Origin: DASVTU01 sp036387415 | GTDB lineage: Bacteria; Acidobacteriota; Blastocatellia; Pyrinomonadales; Pyrinomonadaceae | DNA: 64,000 bases | Direction of reading: 5' to 3' | Assembly (NCBI GenBank): GCA_036387415.1 | Contig: DASVTU010000019.1 | Location: 248,001 to 312,000 of the forward strand | Part shown: in pieces, positions 50,734-59,636 of the stretch | Layout of the letters: the number at the start of each line of letters is the position of its first letter | Position numbering within the stretch: the first letter of the stretch is position 1 | The notes under the pieces: generated by a model | Told to the model about the DNA's origin: nothing | Seen by the model: only the letters and a program-made list of their open reading frames with translations | Database searches by the model: none | Made by a program: the position numbers and the translations under genes

Positions 50734-51873
50734 ATGAGCGAGTTTAAAGTTACACCCATGAGACCACGCGACCAGCAGACAGAAGCGGCGGCCACCGGGC
50801 TGGCCGAAGCGACCGACACGATTAATCCGTCCGAATTGCGCGCCGAACACGAACAACGCATCCACGACCAGACGGAGCGCATGGATGCGCTCGACGGCGA
50901 GGCGTTGCTGCGGATGCTTTATCAGATGGTGTTGATTCGTCGTTTTGAAGAGAAGGCGGCGGAAGCCTACACGCTCGGCAAGATTGGCGGTTTCTGTCAT
51001 CTCTACATTGGACAGGAAGCGGTCGCCGTCGGCTCGCTCGCGGCATTGCGTCCGGACGATTACGTCCTGACAAGTTATCGAGACCACGGCCACGCGCTCG
51101 TCCGCGGCACATCAGCCGACGAAGTGATGGCTGAGTTGTTCGGCAAAGCGAGTGGCTGTTCGTCGGGCAAAGGCGGCTCGATGCATCTCTTCGACCGCGA
51201 CGCGAATTTTCTCGGCGGCCATGCCATCGTCGGCGGACAGATTCCACTGGCGACCGGCATCGCTTTCGCCACCAAGTATCAGGGTACAGATAAAGTGACG
51301 CTCTGTTTCTTCGGCGAAGCTGCCGTCAATCAGGGCGCCTTCCACGAATCGCTCAACATGGCGCAACTGTGGAAACTGCCATGCATCTACATCTGCGAAA
51401 ACAATCAGTACGGCATGGGCACTTCGCTCGCCCGCGCGATGTCGCTGCAAGACGTTTCGCAGAAAGCCTACGCCTACAATATGGTCTCCGAGTTTGTTGA
51501 CGGCATGGACGTGCTCGCCGTGCGCGAAGCGACGCTGCGCGCCGTCGAACGCGCGCGCAAGGAATTCTTGCCGACGTTGCTTGAGATTCGCACCTATCGC
51601 TTCATGGGACATTCTATGTCCGACCCCGGCAACTATCGCACGCGTGCCGAAATCGAAAAGTATCAGGAACGCGACCCGATAAAAGTCTTCACAGCGAGTC
51701 TCAAAGACAAAGGATTGATTGACGACGCCGCACTTGCCGACATCGAAACGCGTGCACGCGCAGAGGCGGAAAAATCCGTCCAGTTCGCGGATTCGAGTCC
51801 CGAACCCGCGCCGCAGGAGCTTTTCACACACATTTACTCTCAACCGATTAAACCCGGAACGGGCAATCAATAA
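50734..51873 (+). CDS. pdhA: Pyruvate dehydrogenase E1 component, alpha subunit
   Basis: A 379-residue thiamine-diphosphate decarboxylase subunit that, with E1beta, oxidatively decarboxylates pyruvate and acylates E2. Visible are LYQMVLIRRFEEKA, YRDHGHALVRG, GKGGSMHLF, GGHAIVGGQIPLATGIAFA and the ThDP motif FFGEAAVNQG ... ENNQYGMGT; the usual GDG metal-binding Asp is Glu here. The phosphorylation-loop region reads RFMGHSMSDPGNYRT. I choose ATG 50734; ATG 50758 is possible and upstream codons are unlikely. First gene of pdhABC, followed by a hairpin with a T-run before pdhB. It could instead act on another 2-oxo acid, but the E1-E2 set looks pyruvate-type. Confidence 0.93.
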   Translation: MSEFKVTPMRPRDQQTEAAATGLAEATDTINPSELRAEHEQRIHDQTERMDALDGEALLRMLYQMVLIRRFEEKAAEAYTLGKIGGFCHLYIGQEAVAVGSLAALRPDDYVLTSYRDHGHALVRGTSADEVMAELFGKASGCSSGKGGSMHLFDRDANFLGGHAIVGGQIPLATGIAFATKYQGTDKVTLCFFGEAAVNQGAFHESLNMAQLWKLPCIYICENNQYGMGTSLARAMSLQDVSQKAYAYNMVSEFVDGMDVLAVREATLRAVERARKEFLPTLLEIRTYRFMGHSMSDPGNYRTRAEIEKYQERDPIKVFTASLKDKGLIDDAALADIETRARAEAEKSVQFADSSPEPAPQELFTHIYSQPIKPGTGNQ

Positions 51874-51882
51874 AGGACAGAC

Positions 51883-51927
51883 GCGGCGCGCGGAGCGACT
51901 GCCTTCCGTTCGCGCCGCACGCTTTTT
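51883..51927 (+). terminator. Intra-operon terminator-like hairpin between pdhA and pdhB
   Basis: GCGGCGCG (51883-51890) pairs with CGCGCCGC (51911-51918), with an inner CGGA/TCCG pair, followed by ACGC and TTTTT (51923-51927). Strong enough to reduce readthrough, which may set the pdhA to pdhB ratio or process the mRNA. Confidence 0.7.
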
Positions 51928-51963
51928 ATCCGTCACTTGACAGAATTTTTGGAGGTTTTGTAG

Positions 51964-52947
51964 ATGGCCGTCATCACCATGCGCGAGGCGCTGAATCAGG
52001 CGTTGCGCGAAGAGATGCGCCGCGACGAGAGTGTTTTTCTGATGGGCGAAGAAGTGGCCGCTTATCAGGGCGCGTACAAGGTTTCAAAGGGGCTGCTTGA
52101 GGAGTTTGGCGACAAACGCGTGGTCGATTCGCCGATTACAGAACTCGGTTTCGCAGGTCTCGGCGTCGGCGCAGCGATGGTCGGCCTGCGTCCGGTCATC
52201 GAGTTTATGACCTTCAACTTCTCCCTGCTCGCCACAGACCAAATCGTCAACTCCGCCGCCAAGATGCTCTACATGTCGGGCGGTCAATTCAATATTCCGA
52301 TTGTGTTTCGCGGCCCCAACGGTTCGGCCTATCAGGTTTCGTCGCAGCACTCGCAGGCGATGGAATCATGGTACGCGCACTTCCCCGGCCTCAAAGTCGT
52401 GATGCCTTCAACTCCGGCGGACGCCAAAGGGCTGCTCAAGAGTTCGATTCGAGACAACGACCCCGTTATCTTTCTCGAACAGGAGAGGATGTATGGTAAC
52501 AAGGGCGAAGTGCCGGACGACGAAGATTTCACGATTCCACTCGGCGTCGCGGATGTGAAACGCGAAGGCACGGATGCCACCATCGTCGCGCGTTCGCTCA
52601 TGGTTCCCTTCGCGCTCAAGGCGGCGGAGGAACTTGAGAAGCAGGGCGTCTCGGTTGAAGTCATCGACCCGCGCACGATTCGCCCGCTCGACATCGAAAC
52701 CATCGTCAACTCTGTGAAGAAGACCAATCGCGTCGTTGTGGCCGAAGAGTCGCATCCGTTCTGCGGCGTCGGCGCGGAACTGAGCGCGCAGATTATGGAA
52801 CGCGCCTTCGACTATCTGGACGCGCCCGTCTTGCGCGTCTCCGGCGTCGATGCGCCGATGCCCTACGCGAAGAATCTTGAGAAGCTCGCGCTTCCCGATG
52901 TCGAACGCCTCATCGCCGCCGTGCGCCAGGTAGCGTATTTGGATTAA
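51964..52947 (+). CDS. pdhB: Pyruvate dehydrogenase E1 component, beta subunit
   Basis: A 327-residue partner of E1alpha forming the alpha2beta2 decarboxylase. The ThDP pyrimidine-side signature is intact: VFLMGEEVAAYQGAYKVSKG, VDSPITELGFAGLGVGAAM, RPVIEFMTFNF, and VFRGPNGSAYQVSSQHSQ. The C-terminal ferredoxin-like part has VEVIDPRTIRPLD and VVVAEESHPFCGVGAELSAQ. Length normal. GGAGG stands 9 nt before the ATG. It lies between two strong hairpins, one on each side, in the otherwise standard pdhABC order. Confidence 0.95.
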   Translation: MAVITMREALNQALREEMRRDESVFLMGEEVAAYQGAYKVSKGLLEEFGDKRVVDSPITELGFAGLGVGAAMVGLRPVIEFMTFNFSLLATDQIVNSAAKMLYMSGGQFNIPIVFRGPNGSAYQVSSQHSQAMESWYAHFPGLKVVMPSTPADAKGLLKSSIRDNDPVIFLEQERMYGNKGEVPDDEDFTIPLGVADVKREGTDATIVARSLMVPFALKAAEELEKQGVSVEVIDPRTIRPLDIETIVNSVKKTNRVVVAEESHPFCGVGAELSAQIMERAFDYLDAPVLRVSGVDAPMPYAKNLEKLALPDVERLIAAVRQVAYLD

Positions 52948-52959
52948 CTCATTTCCTCG

Positions 52960-53014
52960 TCGGTTCAGTTAATCATTGAAACATTCTTAACGAAGCAATG
53001 ATTAACTGAACCGA
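52960..53014 (+). repeat. Perfect 19-bp inverted repeat between pdhB and pdhC
   Basis: Arms 52960-52978 and 52996-53014 are exact inverted copies (TCGGTTCAGTTAATCATTG and its complement) with a 17-nt loop. The stem can extend a few imperfect pairs outward. There is no T-run, so it is not a standard terminator; mRNA stabiliser, processing site or operator are options. The right arm ends about 20 bp before the E2 start and AGGAG Shine-Dalgarno. Confidence 0.9.
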
Positions 53015-53034
53015 TGAATCAATTAGGAGATTGA

Positions 53035-54552
53035 ATGGCAACGCAAGTCGTAATGCCCAAGCTCTCGCCGACGATGGAGGAAGGGCAACTGTCGAGATGG
53101 CTCAAGCGAGAGGGCGACAAGGTTGGCGTCGGAGAGCCGCTCGCCGAAGTTGACACGGACAAGGCGACCATGGAGGCGCAGGCTTTGACGGATGGCGTGC
53201 TCCGAAAGATTCTCGTCAACGAAGGCGAGACCGTGCCGCTCGGCGCGATTATCGCCATCATCGGCACGGCGGACGAGGACATTTCCGCGCTTCTCTCTCA
53301 AGCGACATCGGGCGAAGCTGCCGCCGAGAATAAGAAGAACATCGAAGAATCGGTGAAGGCCGGAGGCGACGGCGCGCAGACCGAACTCGCGCAGGTCGTC
53401 CCCGGTGGCGAGCGCACGCAGGCCACTATTCAAGGACAACCGCTCACGGGCGATGTCGGCGGCCAACCCTCCGCACAAGAGTCGCAACAAGCGACGCCGA
53501 CAACCACACAGACAACGACAGGTGACGGTGGCAGCGGCGCGGGTGGCGCGGCGGGAGGCAACGGGCAGAGCGTCGAGACTGCGGGCGCGGGCGGTCGCAT
53601 TATCGTCTCGCCCATCGCCGCACGTATGGCCGCCGAACGCGGCATCAATCTCCGTACGCTCACAGGGAGCGGCCCCGGCGGTCGTATCATCAAACGCGAC
53701 ATCGAAGCGGCGGCAAGCGGCGCAGGCGAACAGCCACAGCCCGCCAACGCAACGCCACAGGAACCGCCACCCGCGAAACCGCAAACAACCGAGACGCCCG
53801 CCGAGTCTCCCGCGACGCAAACCGCACGCGCGCCGCAAACATTCACGCAGGCCAACGTCGAAGGCGCGTCGCCTTTCCGCGATGAACCTCTGACGACGAT
53901 GCGCGCAACCATCGCGCGTCGTCTCGTCACGTCAATCGGCCCCGTACCGCATTTCTTTCTCACCACAGAGATTGAGATGGACGCGGCGGCAGCACTCCGT
54001 CGTTCGCTCAACGAACTCGACGCCGAACTCAAAATCAGCATCAACGACATCATCATCAAAGTGGCGGCGGTTGCGCTCACGCAGCATCCGTCGGTCAACG
54101 CTTCGTTTCAAGACAAATCTCTGCGCTTCTATGAACGCGCCGACATCGGCGTCGCCGTCGCCATCGAAGACGGTTTGATTACGCCCGTCGTCCGCTCGGC
54201 TGATAGAAAATCCATCGGACAGATTAGCCGCGAAGTACGCGAACTGGCCGAACGTGCACGCTCGCGCCGACTCAAACCGGAGGAGTACACGGGCGCGACG
54301 TTCTCCGTCAGCAATCTGGGCATGTTCGGGATTGACGAATTCACGGGCGTCATCAATCCGCCGGAAGCCGCGATTCTGGCGGTCGGCGCGATGCAGCCGA
54401 AGCCCGTCGTGCGTGAAGGCGAAGTGGTCGTGCGTCAGTTGATGCGCGTCACGATGAGTTGCGACCATCGCGTGATTGACGGGGCGACCGGCGCGAAGTT
54501 TCTCCAAACCTTCAAGAAGCTTCTCGAAAACCCGTTGCTTCTCATGCTCTAA
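53035..54552 (+). CDS. pdhC: Pyruvate dehydrogenase E2 (dihydrolipoamide acetyltransferase)
   Basis: A 505-residue core protein of the complex. One lipoyl domain at residues 1-80 with lipoyl-lysine K43 in VDTDKATME. A Gly/Ala/Thr-rich linker (about 85-190) leads to the E3/E1-binding domain (VSPIAARMAAERGINLRTL, then GPGGRIIKRDIE, about 195-230). A second Pro/Ala/Thr linker precedes the catalytic domain with VPHFFLTTEIEMDAA and the active-site CDHRVIDGA near the C terminus, which ends NPLLLML as usual. It transfers acetyl from lipoamide to CoA. No E3 (lpd) gene is in the window. Confidence 0.96.
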   Translation: MATQVVMPKLSPTMEEGQLSRWLKREGDKVGVGEPLAEVDTDKATMEAQALTDGVLRKILVNEGETVPLGAIIAIIGTADEDISALLSQATSGEAAAENKKNIEESVKAGGDGAQTELAQVVPGGERTQATIQGQPLTGDVGGQPSAQESQQATPTTTQTTTGDGGSGAGGAAGGNGQSVETAGAGGRIIVSPIAARMAAERGINLRTLTGSGPGGRIIKRDIEAAASGAGEQPQPANATPQEPPPAKPQTTETPAESPATQTARAPQTFTQANVEGASPFRDEPLTTMRATIARRLVTSIGPVPHFFLTTEIEMDAAAALRRSLNELDAELKISINDIIIKVAAVALTQHPSVNASFQDKSLRFYERADIGVAVAIEDGLITPVVRSADRKSIGQISREVRELAERARSRRLKPEEYTGATFSVSNLGMFGIDEFTGVINPPEAAILAVGAMQPKPVVREGEVVVRQLMRVTMSCDHRVIDGATGAKFLQTFKKLLENPLLLML

Positions 54553-54582
54553 AATTTTCATCAAACAGGGACACCACAACCA

Positions 54583-54816
54583 ATGAGTGAACAAGACAAA
54601 AAAGAACAGGCTATCAACCCGCAACCGGAATATCAGGAACCGTCTGCCGCCTCCGCGCCCGAAGCGGACGAATCGAGGATTGGCGGTCAGGCCGTCGTCA
54701 ATTCACAGGTGACGGACAATCAGACTGACCCTCAAGTGCCGGGTAATCGCGCGGAGGGCGAGGGCGTCGAGCAGACGGGCGAAGGCACGGGCGCGAAGGC
54801 TGGCGAATACAGTTAG
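54583..54816 (+). CDS. Small acidic, probably disordered protein
   Basis: A 77-residue protein rich in Glu, Gln, Ala, Gly and Pro, with almost no large hydrophobics. It begins MSEQDKKEQAINPQPEYQE and ends with a Gly/Glu-rich tail (GEGVEQTGEGTGAKAGEYS). No signal peptide, membrane segment or known motif, so no function can be given. It follows pdhC by 30 bp on the same strand and is bounded downstream by heptad element I, which fits a real last gene of the operon. Its composition resembles small stress-related hydrophilic proteins, but that is only a resemblance. Confidence 0.55.
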   Translation: MSEQDKKEQAINPQPEYQEPSAASAPEADESRIGGQAVVNSQVTDNQTDPQVPGNRAEGEGVEQTGEGTGAKAGEYS

Positions 54817-54852
54817 ACTCCGTTTCACAATTTTCCGCAGAAACACAGACGA

Positions 54853-54931
54853 GGCAAGAGGAGAAAAGCAAAGGGCAAAGAATCCAAACTTGTCTTAACC
54901 TTGTTCCTTTTCCTTTTCCCTTTTCTTCTTC
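54853..54931. repeat. Heptad inverted repeat I (GGCAAAA type)
   Basis: Left arm from 54853: GGCAAGA, GGAGAAA, AGCAAAG, GGCAAAG. Right arm from 54899: CCTTGTT, CCTTTTC, CTTTTCC, CTTTTCT, then a few bases into the ATG of the EamA gene at 54932. The leader of that gene is therefore repeat sequence, with no Shine-Dalgarno visible. Confidence 0.82.
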
Positions 54932-55873
54932 ATGCCGCGTCACGCCCGAAACGTCTATCCACATCTTGCGCTTCTGGCGGTGCAGGTGATGTTCGGAACG
55001 TGGCCGATTATCGGCAAGATTGCGTTGCGTGCGCTGCCGAGCACTGGCCTCGTCGCTTTTCGCGTCGCCGGGGCGACGATTGCGTTCGCACTGCTCCGGC
55101 GTTTTACGCGTCATGTCCCCATCACACGTCGCAGCGACTACCTGCGCCTCGCGCTTTATAGTCTGCTCGGTGTCGTCCTCAATCAGTTTCTTTTCACCAA
55201 AGGACTGGCGCTCTCGACGGTCGTCAACGCGACGCTTCTCGGCACGGCGATTCCCGTCTTCACTCTGCTCATCAGCATCCTGCTCGGCTACGAACGCGCG
55301 TCGCTTCGGACGTGGCTCGGAACGGCGCTCGCCGCATCCGGCGTCATCTATCTGATTGACCCCTTGCGCGCGGATTTTTCCGGCGACACGACACTCGGCA
55401 ACGTCCTGCTCGTCGCCAACACGCTCTGCTACGGCGCGTACATCGCCCTCTCGCAAGACGTGCTCAAACGCTACGGCGCGCTCACCGTCATCACATGGAT
55501 TTTCGCCTTCGGATGTGTCGGCACCTTGCCCCTCGGCGGTTTCTATCTCGCACAAACTCCGTTGGAAAATCTCGGCCCTGGCATCTGGCTCGCCGTCCTC
55601 TACATCATTCTTGTGCCCACCGTCAGTGCATACTATCTCAACGCGTGGGCGCTGGCGCGCGTGGCTCCAAGCACCGTCGCAGTTTATATCTACCTGCAAC
55701 CGCTCATCGCGTTTGCCGTCGCGCCGCTCGTCCTCGGCGCGGAAGAACAATGGACGCGACGCACGACGGTCGCTGCCACGTTGATTTTCGCAGGCGTCGC
55801 CGTCGTGACGTGGCGAGCGCGCACACGCGTCATGGAAGAAGTGTCGGAGCACCCGGACGCGCTCGGCCACTGA
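54932..55873 (+). CDS. EamA/DMT family transporter
   Basis: A 313-residue inner-membrane protein with ten hydrophobic segments in two EamA repeats. The first repeat has FGTWPIIGKIALRALPSTGLV and FLFTKGLALSTVVNATLLGT; the second repeat has VLLVANTLCYGAYIALS and SAYYLNAWALARVAPSTVAVYIYLQPLIA. These proteins are secondary exporters of amino acids, metabolites or drugs; the specific substrate cannot be predicted. The ATG lies right after heptad element I. It is 38 bp upstream of a CDF transporter gene and may share its transcript. Confidence 0.93.
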   Translation: MPRHARNVYPHLALLAVQVMFGTWPIIGKIALRALPSTGLVAFRVAGATIAFALLRRFTRHVPITRRSDYLRLALYSLLGVVLNQFLFTKGLALSTVVNATLLGTAIPVFTLLISILLGYERASLRTWLGTALAASGVIYLIDPLRADFSGDTTLGNVLLVANTLCYGAYIALSQDVLKRYGALTVITWIFAFGCVGTLPLGGFYLAQTPLENLGPGIWLAVLYIILVPTVSAYYLNAWALARVAPSTVAVYIYLQPLIAFAVAPLVLGAEEQWTRRTTVAATLIFAGVAVVTWRARTRVMEEVSEHPDALGH

Positions 55874-55910
55874 ATTCTGTTATGATTTTGCTGAAACGAT
55901 TTTCCGCGAA

Positions 55911-56822
55911 ATGTCCGTTCAAGCAACAGAGCATCATTCTCATCCCTCGAACGCGAAGGAGGCGCACGCCAAAAACTCCGCGGCGCGTCTCTCCATCTTT
56001 GCCGCCGCCTTTCTCATCATCCTGAAGACGGCGACCGCATGGTTCACAGGCTCCATCAGCGTGTGGGCGTCGCTGCTCGATTCGGCGATGGACATCATCG
56101 CTTCAACCATCAACTTCTTCGCCGTCCGCGCCGCCTCGCGCCCGCCCGATGAAGACCATGCCTACGGTCACGGCAAAGCCGAATCGCTCGCCGGACTCTT
56201 GCAGGCGGCGGTCATCGCGGCGTCGAGTTTTTTTCTCATCAGCGAAGCCGTCCGCAGATTGCTCAGGCCGCATGAGACGCAACTCGAATGGCTCGGCATT
56301 GCGACGATGTTCATCGCCGCGACGGTCAGCGTCGCGCTCGTCGCCAAACTACGTCGCACCGCGCGCGACACTGATTCGCCCGCGCTTAGCGCCGACGCCG
56401 CGCATTACATCTCCGACGTGTACACCAACGGCGCGGCCTTCGTCGCGCTCGTCATCACCCTCTGGACGGGATGGCGACTGGCCGACCCGCTCATCTCAAT
56501 CATCATCTCTCTCTACATTCTCTGGACAGCCTTCGGCGTCGCGCGCGAGTCGGTGGACGTGCTGATGGACAGACGCTTGCCCGTCGAGATTGACGAAAAG
56601 GTGGATACGGTCGTCCGTCGCTTCCGCGAACAGGGCGTGCTCGGCTTTCACGACCTTCGCACGCGCCGCTCCGGTTCTTACAAATTCATCGACCTCCATC
56701 TCGAAGTCGAACGCCATCAGAGCCTCGAAGACGCACACGCCCTCACGGTACGCGTCCTCCGCGCCATCGAAGCCGAAATCCCACGCACACGCGTCCAGAT
56801 TCACACCGACCCCGCCGGATAA
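55911..56822 (+). CDS. Cation diffusion facilitator (FieF-like divalent metal exporter)
   Basis: A 303-residue CDF transporter. A His-rich N terminus precedes six hydrophobic segments. The metal site is formed by D-x3-D in SLLDSAMDIIAS and by SADAAHYISDVYTN (D-x-x-H-x-x-x-D pattern), both in the expected helices 2 and 5. The DEDHAYGHGKAESLAG loop is typical for FieF/YiiP types. The C-terminal ferredoxin-like regulatory domain (about 210-300) has GFHDLRTRRSGSYKFIDLHLEV. Likely substrates are Zn2+ or Fe2+ with proton antiport. The heptad element K starts 3 bp after its stop codon and separates it from the convergent mutS. Confidence 0.94.
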   Translation: MSVQATEHHSHPSNAKEAHAKNSAARLSIFAAAFLIILKTATAWFTGSISVWASLLDSAMDIIASTINFFAVRAASRPPDEDHAYGHGKAESLAGLLQAAVIAASSFFLISEAVRRLLRPHETQLEWLGIATMFIAATVSVALVAKLRRTARDTDSPALSADAAHYISDVYTNGAAFVALVITLWTGWRLADPLISIIISLYILWTAFGVARESVDVLMDRRLPVEIDEKVDTVVRRFREQGVLGFHDLRTRRSGSYKFIDLHLEVERHQSLEDAHALTVRVLRAIEAEIPRTRVQIHTDPAG

Positions 56823-56825
56823 GAC

Positions 56826-57002
56826 GATTGCGGATTTCGGAATTAAGAAACAGTAGCCAGCAGTCAGTAGAAAAGCATTCGGCGCACCATTTGCATCTTG
56901 TTTATTGTTCGCGGTTCTGAATGCCAACGTCTGAATTCTGGCTGCTGACTCCTGAATACTTCTCCGGCCAATCCGCAATCCGAATTCCGCAATCCGCAAT
57001 TG
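56826..57002. repeat. Composite heptad inverted repeat K (AATCCGC outside, CAGTCAG inside)
   Basis: From 56826: GATTGCG, GATTTCG, GAATTAA, GAAACAG, TAGCCAG, CAGTCAG. The right side from 56970: AATCCGC, AATCCGA, ATTCCGC, AATCCGC, AATTG, and inward near 56938: CTGGCTG, CTGACTC, CTGAATA. Two unit families are nested, outer with outer and inner with inner. The element spans the gap between the convergent CDF and mutS genes and could end both transcripts. Confidence 0.85.
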
Positions 57003-59636
57003 TTAGGCTGTTTTGAGTGTGCGGACGTTTTTGTCGTTTTCGGTTTCGACGAGGCGGCGGAGTTCGTAGAGTTTCATGAGAGCTTCGACGGGCGAGAGGG
57101 CGTCGGGGTCGAGTTCGAGGAGTGCTTGGTGGAGGCGCGGGTCGTTGGTGGATGCGAGGTTGGTGGCGTGCGTTTCGGTTGAGGGTGCGGCGTCGGGCAG
57201 TTTGCGTGTCTGGTCGGCGTTTGACTGCGCTTCGTAGGTGTTCAGCAGTTCTTTGGCGCGACGGACGACGGGGCGCGGGAGTCCGGCGAGTTTGGCGGCG
57301 TGGACGCCGTAGCTCTTGAGAGCGACGCCGGGTGTGACGCGATAGAGAAAACGGAGGTCGCTTCCCTTCTCGGCGATTTCGACGTGAAGATTCTGCACGC
57401 GCGGGAGCACTTCGGCGAGCGCGGTCAGTTCGTGATAGTGCGTGGCAAAGAGCGTCTTGGCGTGAAGTTGCGGATGATTGTGAATGTATTCGACGACGGC
57501 GCGGGCGACGGCGAGGCCGTCGTAGGTTGACGTGCCGCGTCCGAGTTCGTCGAGCAGAATCAGCGAGCGCGGCGTCGCATGATGAAGAATTTGTGCCGTC
57601 TCGACCATCTCGGTCATGAACGTGGATTCGCCGACGCCGATGCGGTCGTAGAGGCCGATGCGCGTGAAGATGCGGTCGCATAAGCCGACGGTGGCTTCGG
57701 TCGCGGGCACGAAACAACCCACTTGCGCCATCAAAACAATCAAAGCCGTCTGCCGCAAGTAGGTCGATTTGCCGGACATGTTCGGCCCCGTAATCAGTGC
57801 AATCTCCGGCGCACCGTCGCCGCCGCCGAGCACCACGTCGTTAGCTACGAAGCGGCCATCGTCAACCGTCGTTTCGAGCACCGGATGGCGTCCCTCGATG
57901 ATTCGCAACGCGGGCGCATCCGTGATGACCGGGCGCACGTAACCGAACTCGGCGGACGCCCCGGCAAACGATGCGACCGTATCCACGTGTGCGACCGTCG
58001 CCGCCGCTCCCAGAATCTCCGTGCGACTCTTGCCCACTTCCGCGCAGACGCGACGAAACAGACTCGTCTCAAGTTCGGTGATGCGTTCCTCGGCGTTGAG
58101 CACCAGCGATTCGTATTCCTTGAGTTCGAGCGTAACGAATCTTTCCGTCTGCGCGAGCGTCTGTTTGCGCGTGTAGTCTTCGGGAACGAGACGCAGGTTC
58201 GGGCGCGTCACTTCGATGAAGTAGCCGAACACCTTGTTGTAGCCGACGCGCAGGCTCTTGATGCCCGTGCGCGCACGCTCGCGTTGCTCCATCTCGGCGA
58301 GAAAAGTTTTGCCGTTACGGAGCAGCGCGCGCAGGCTGTCGAGTTCTTCCGAAAATCCTTCGCGGATAATGCCGACGCCCTCTGCACGACGCGGCAAATC
58401 GTCCGAGATGGCCGAACGAATCAACTTGAGCGTCGCCTCGCACAACGGCAACGCCGTCAGACTCGCGCCGAAGCGTCGCGCATCACGTTGCAAGACGGCG
58501 CGCACGCGTGGAATCGCTTCGAGACTCTGCGCGAGCGCGAGAATCTCCTGCGGCGACGCGATGCCCGCACGCGCACGCGACGAGAGTCGTTCAAGGTCAT
58601 GCACCGATTCGAGCGCGGCAAACGTTTCATGCCGCGCATCTTCATGTGCGACAAACCATGCGATGTGCTCCTGTCGCCTCGTAATCTCCGCCACGTCGAG
58701 CAAAGGTTGGCGTAACCAACGACGCAAAGTGCGTCCGCCCATCGCCGTACGCGTCCGGTCGAGCACAGATAAAAGCGTCGGCGCACCGCCCGCGCTCTCG
58801 AAGACTTCCAGACTGCGGACAGTAGCCGCATTGAGCATCATGAAGTTTTCCGTGTGATAACTCATGAGCCGCGTCAACTGTCCCGCCGCGACCGTCTGCG
58901 TCTCTTGCAGGTATGCGAGCAACGCTCCGGCGGCGGCGGTGGCGAGCGGCCAATGCGTCAGGCCGAAGGGTGCGAGCGTCCGCGATTCAAAATGTTGAAG
59001 GAGCGTGCGGCGCGCGTGCGTGTGCTCGAAACTCGCGTCTGGGCGACGGGTGATGAAGCCGGGGAGATGTGCATCAGCCACATCTAGGCGTTGCGGGAGT
59101 AGTAGTTCGGATGGGGCGATGCGTTCGAGTTCGCCGAGTGCTGCCGCATGTTCGAGTTCGGTGGCGGCGAAATCTCCGGTCGTTACGTCGGCATAAGCGA
59201 CGCCTGCACGTCGCCCGTCGGTGACGTAGGCGGCGAGATAATTATTGACTTTGCTTTGGAGTAAGCCCGGTTCGAGCACCGTGCCGGGTGTGACGATACG
59301 GACCACGTCGCGTTCAATCAGGCCACGCCCCGCCGCTTCGCCACGGACGGGCGCGGTGGTCAGTTGTTCGCAGATGGCGACGCGATGGCCGCGTGAGATG
59401 AGTGTGGCGAGATGGCGTTCGAGACTGTGATGTGGGACGCCTGTGAACGGGACGCGCGTGTCGCGCCCCATCGCTTTCGTAGTGAGAACGATGTCGAGTT
59501 CACGTGCGATGAGACGCGCATCGTCGTCGAAAACTTCGTAGAAGTCGCCAATGCGGAAAAGGAGGATGGCGTCAGGGTGTCGCCGTTTGATGTCGAGATA
59601 CTGTTTGCGGAGTGGGGTGGTGTTGGAGGCGGTCAT
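57003..59636 (-). CDS. mutS: DNA mismatch repair protein MutS (copy 2)
   Basis: An 877-residue full-length MutS1. The Phe-x-Glu wedge is F32-Y33-E34 (RIGDFYEVFDDDA), with PFTGVPHHSLERHLATLI, clamp and lever regions, Walker A GPNMSGKST, Walker B LILLDELGRGTSTYDGL and ATHYHELTAL; the C terminus keeps the SPVEALMKLYELR tail. It should bind mismatches as copy 1 does. ATG 59636 overlaps the stop of the nuclease-like gene by one base (TGATG). Differences from copy 1 throughout (SGKST against GGKST, no Thr-rich insert) indicate ancient divergence or transfer, not recent duplication. It could instead act in recombination control or defence together with its coupled partner. Confidence 0.95.
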   Translation of the reverse strand: MTASNTTPLRKQYLDIKRRHPDAILLFRIGDFYEVFDDDARLIARELDIVLTTKAMGRDTRVPFTGVPHHSLERHLATLISRGHRVAICEQLTTAPVRGEAAGRGLIERDVVRIVTPGTVLEPGLLQSKVNNYLAAYVTDGRRAGVAYADVTTGDFAATELEHAAALGELERIAPSELLLPQRLDVADAHLPGFITRRPDASFEHTHARRTLLQHFESRTLAPFGLTHWPLATAAAGALLAYLQETQTVAAGQLTRLMSYHTENFMMLNAATVRSLEVFESAGGAPTLLSVLDRTRTAMGGRTLRRWLRQPLLDVAEITRRQEHIAWFVAHEDARHETFAALESVHDLERLSSRARAGIASPQEILALAQSLEAIPRVRAVLQRDARRFGASLTALPLCEATLKLIRSAISDDLPRRAEGVGIIREGFSEELDSLRALLRNGKTFLAEMEQRERARTGIKSLRVGYNKVFGYFIEVTRPNLRLVPEDYTRKQTLAQTERFVTLELKEYESLVLNAEERITELETSLFRRVCAEVGKSRTEILGAAATVAHVDTVASFAGASAEFGYVRPVITDAPALRIIEGRHPVLETTVDDGRFVANDVVLGGGDGAPEIALITGPNMSGKSTYLRQTALIVLMAQVGCFVPATEATVGLCDRIFTRIGLYDRIGVGESTFMTEMVETAQILHHATPRSLILLDELGRGTSTYDGLAVARAVVEYIHNHPQLHAKTLFATHYHELTALAEVLPRVQNLHVEIAEKGSDLRFLYRVTPGVALKSYGVHAAKLAGLPRPVVRRAKELLNTYEAQSNADQTRKLPDAAPSTETHATNLASTNDPRLHQALLELDPDALSPVEALMKLYELRRLVETENDKNVRTLKTA

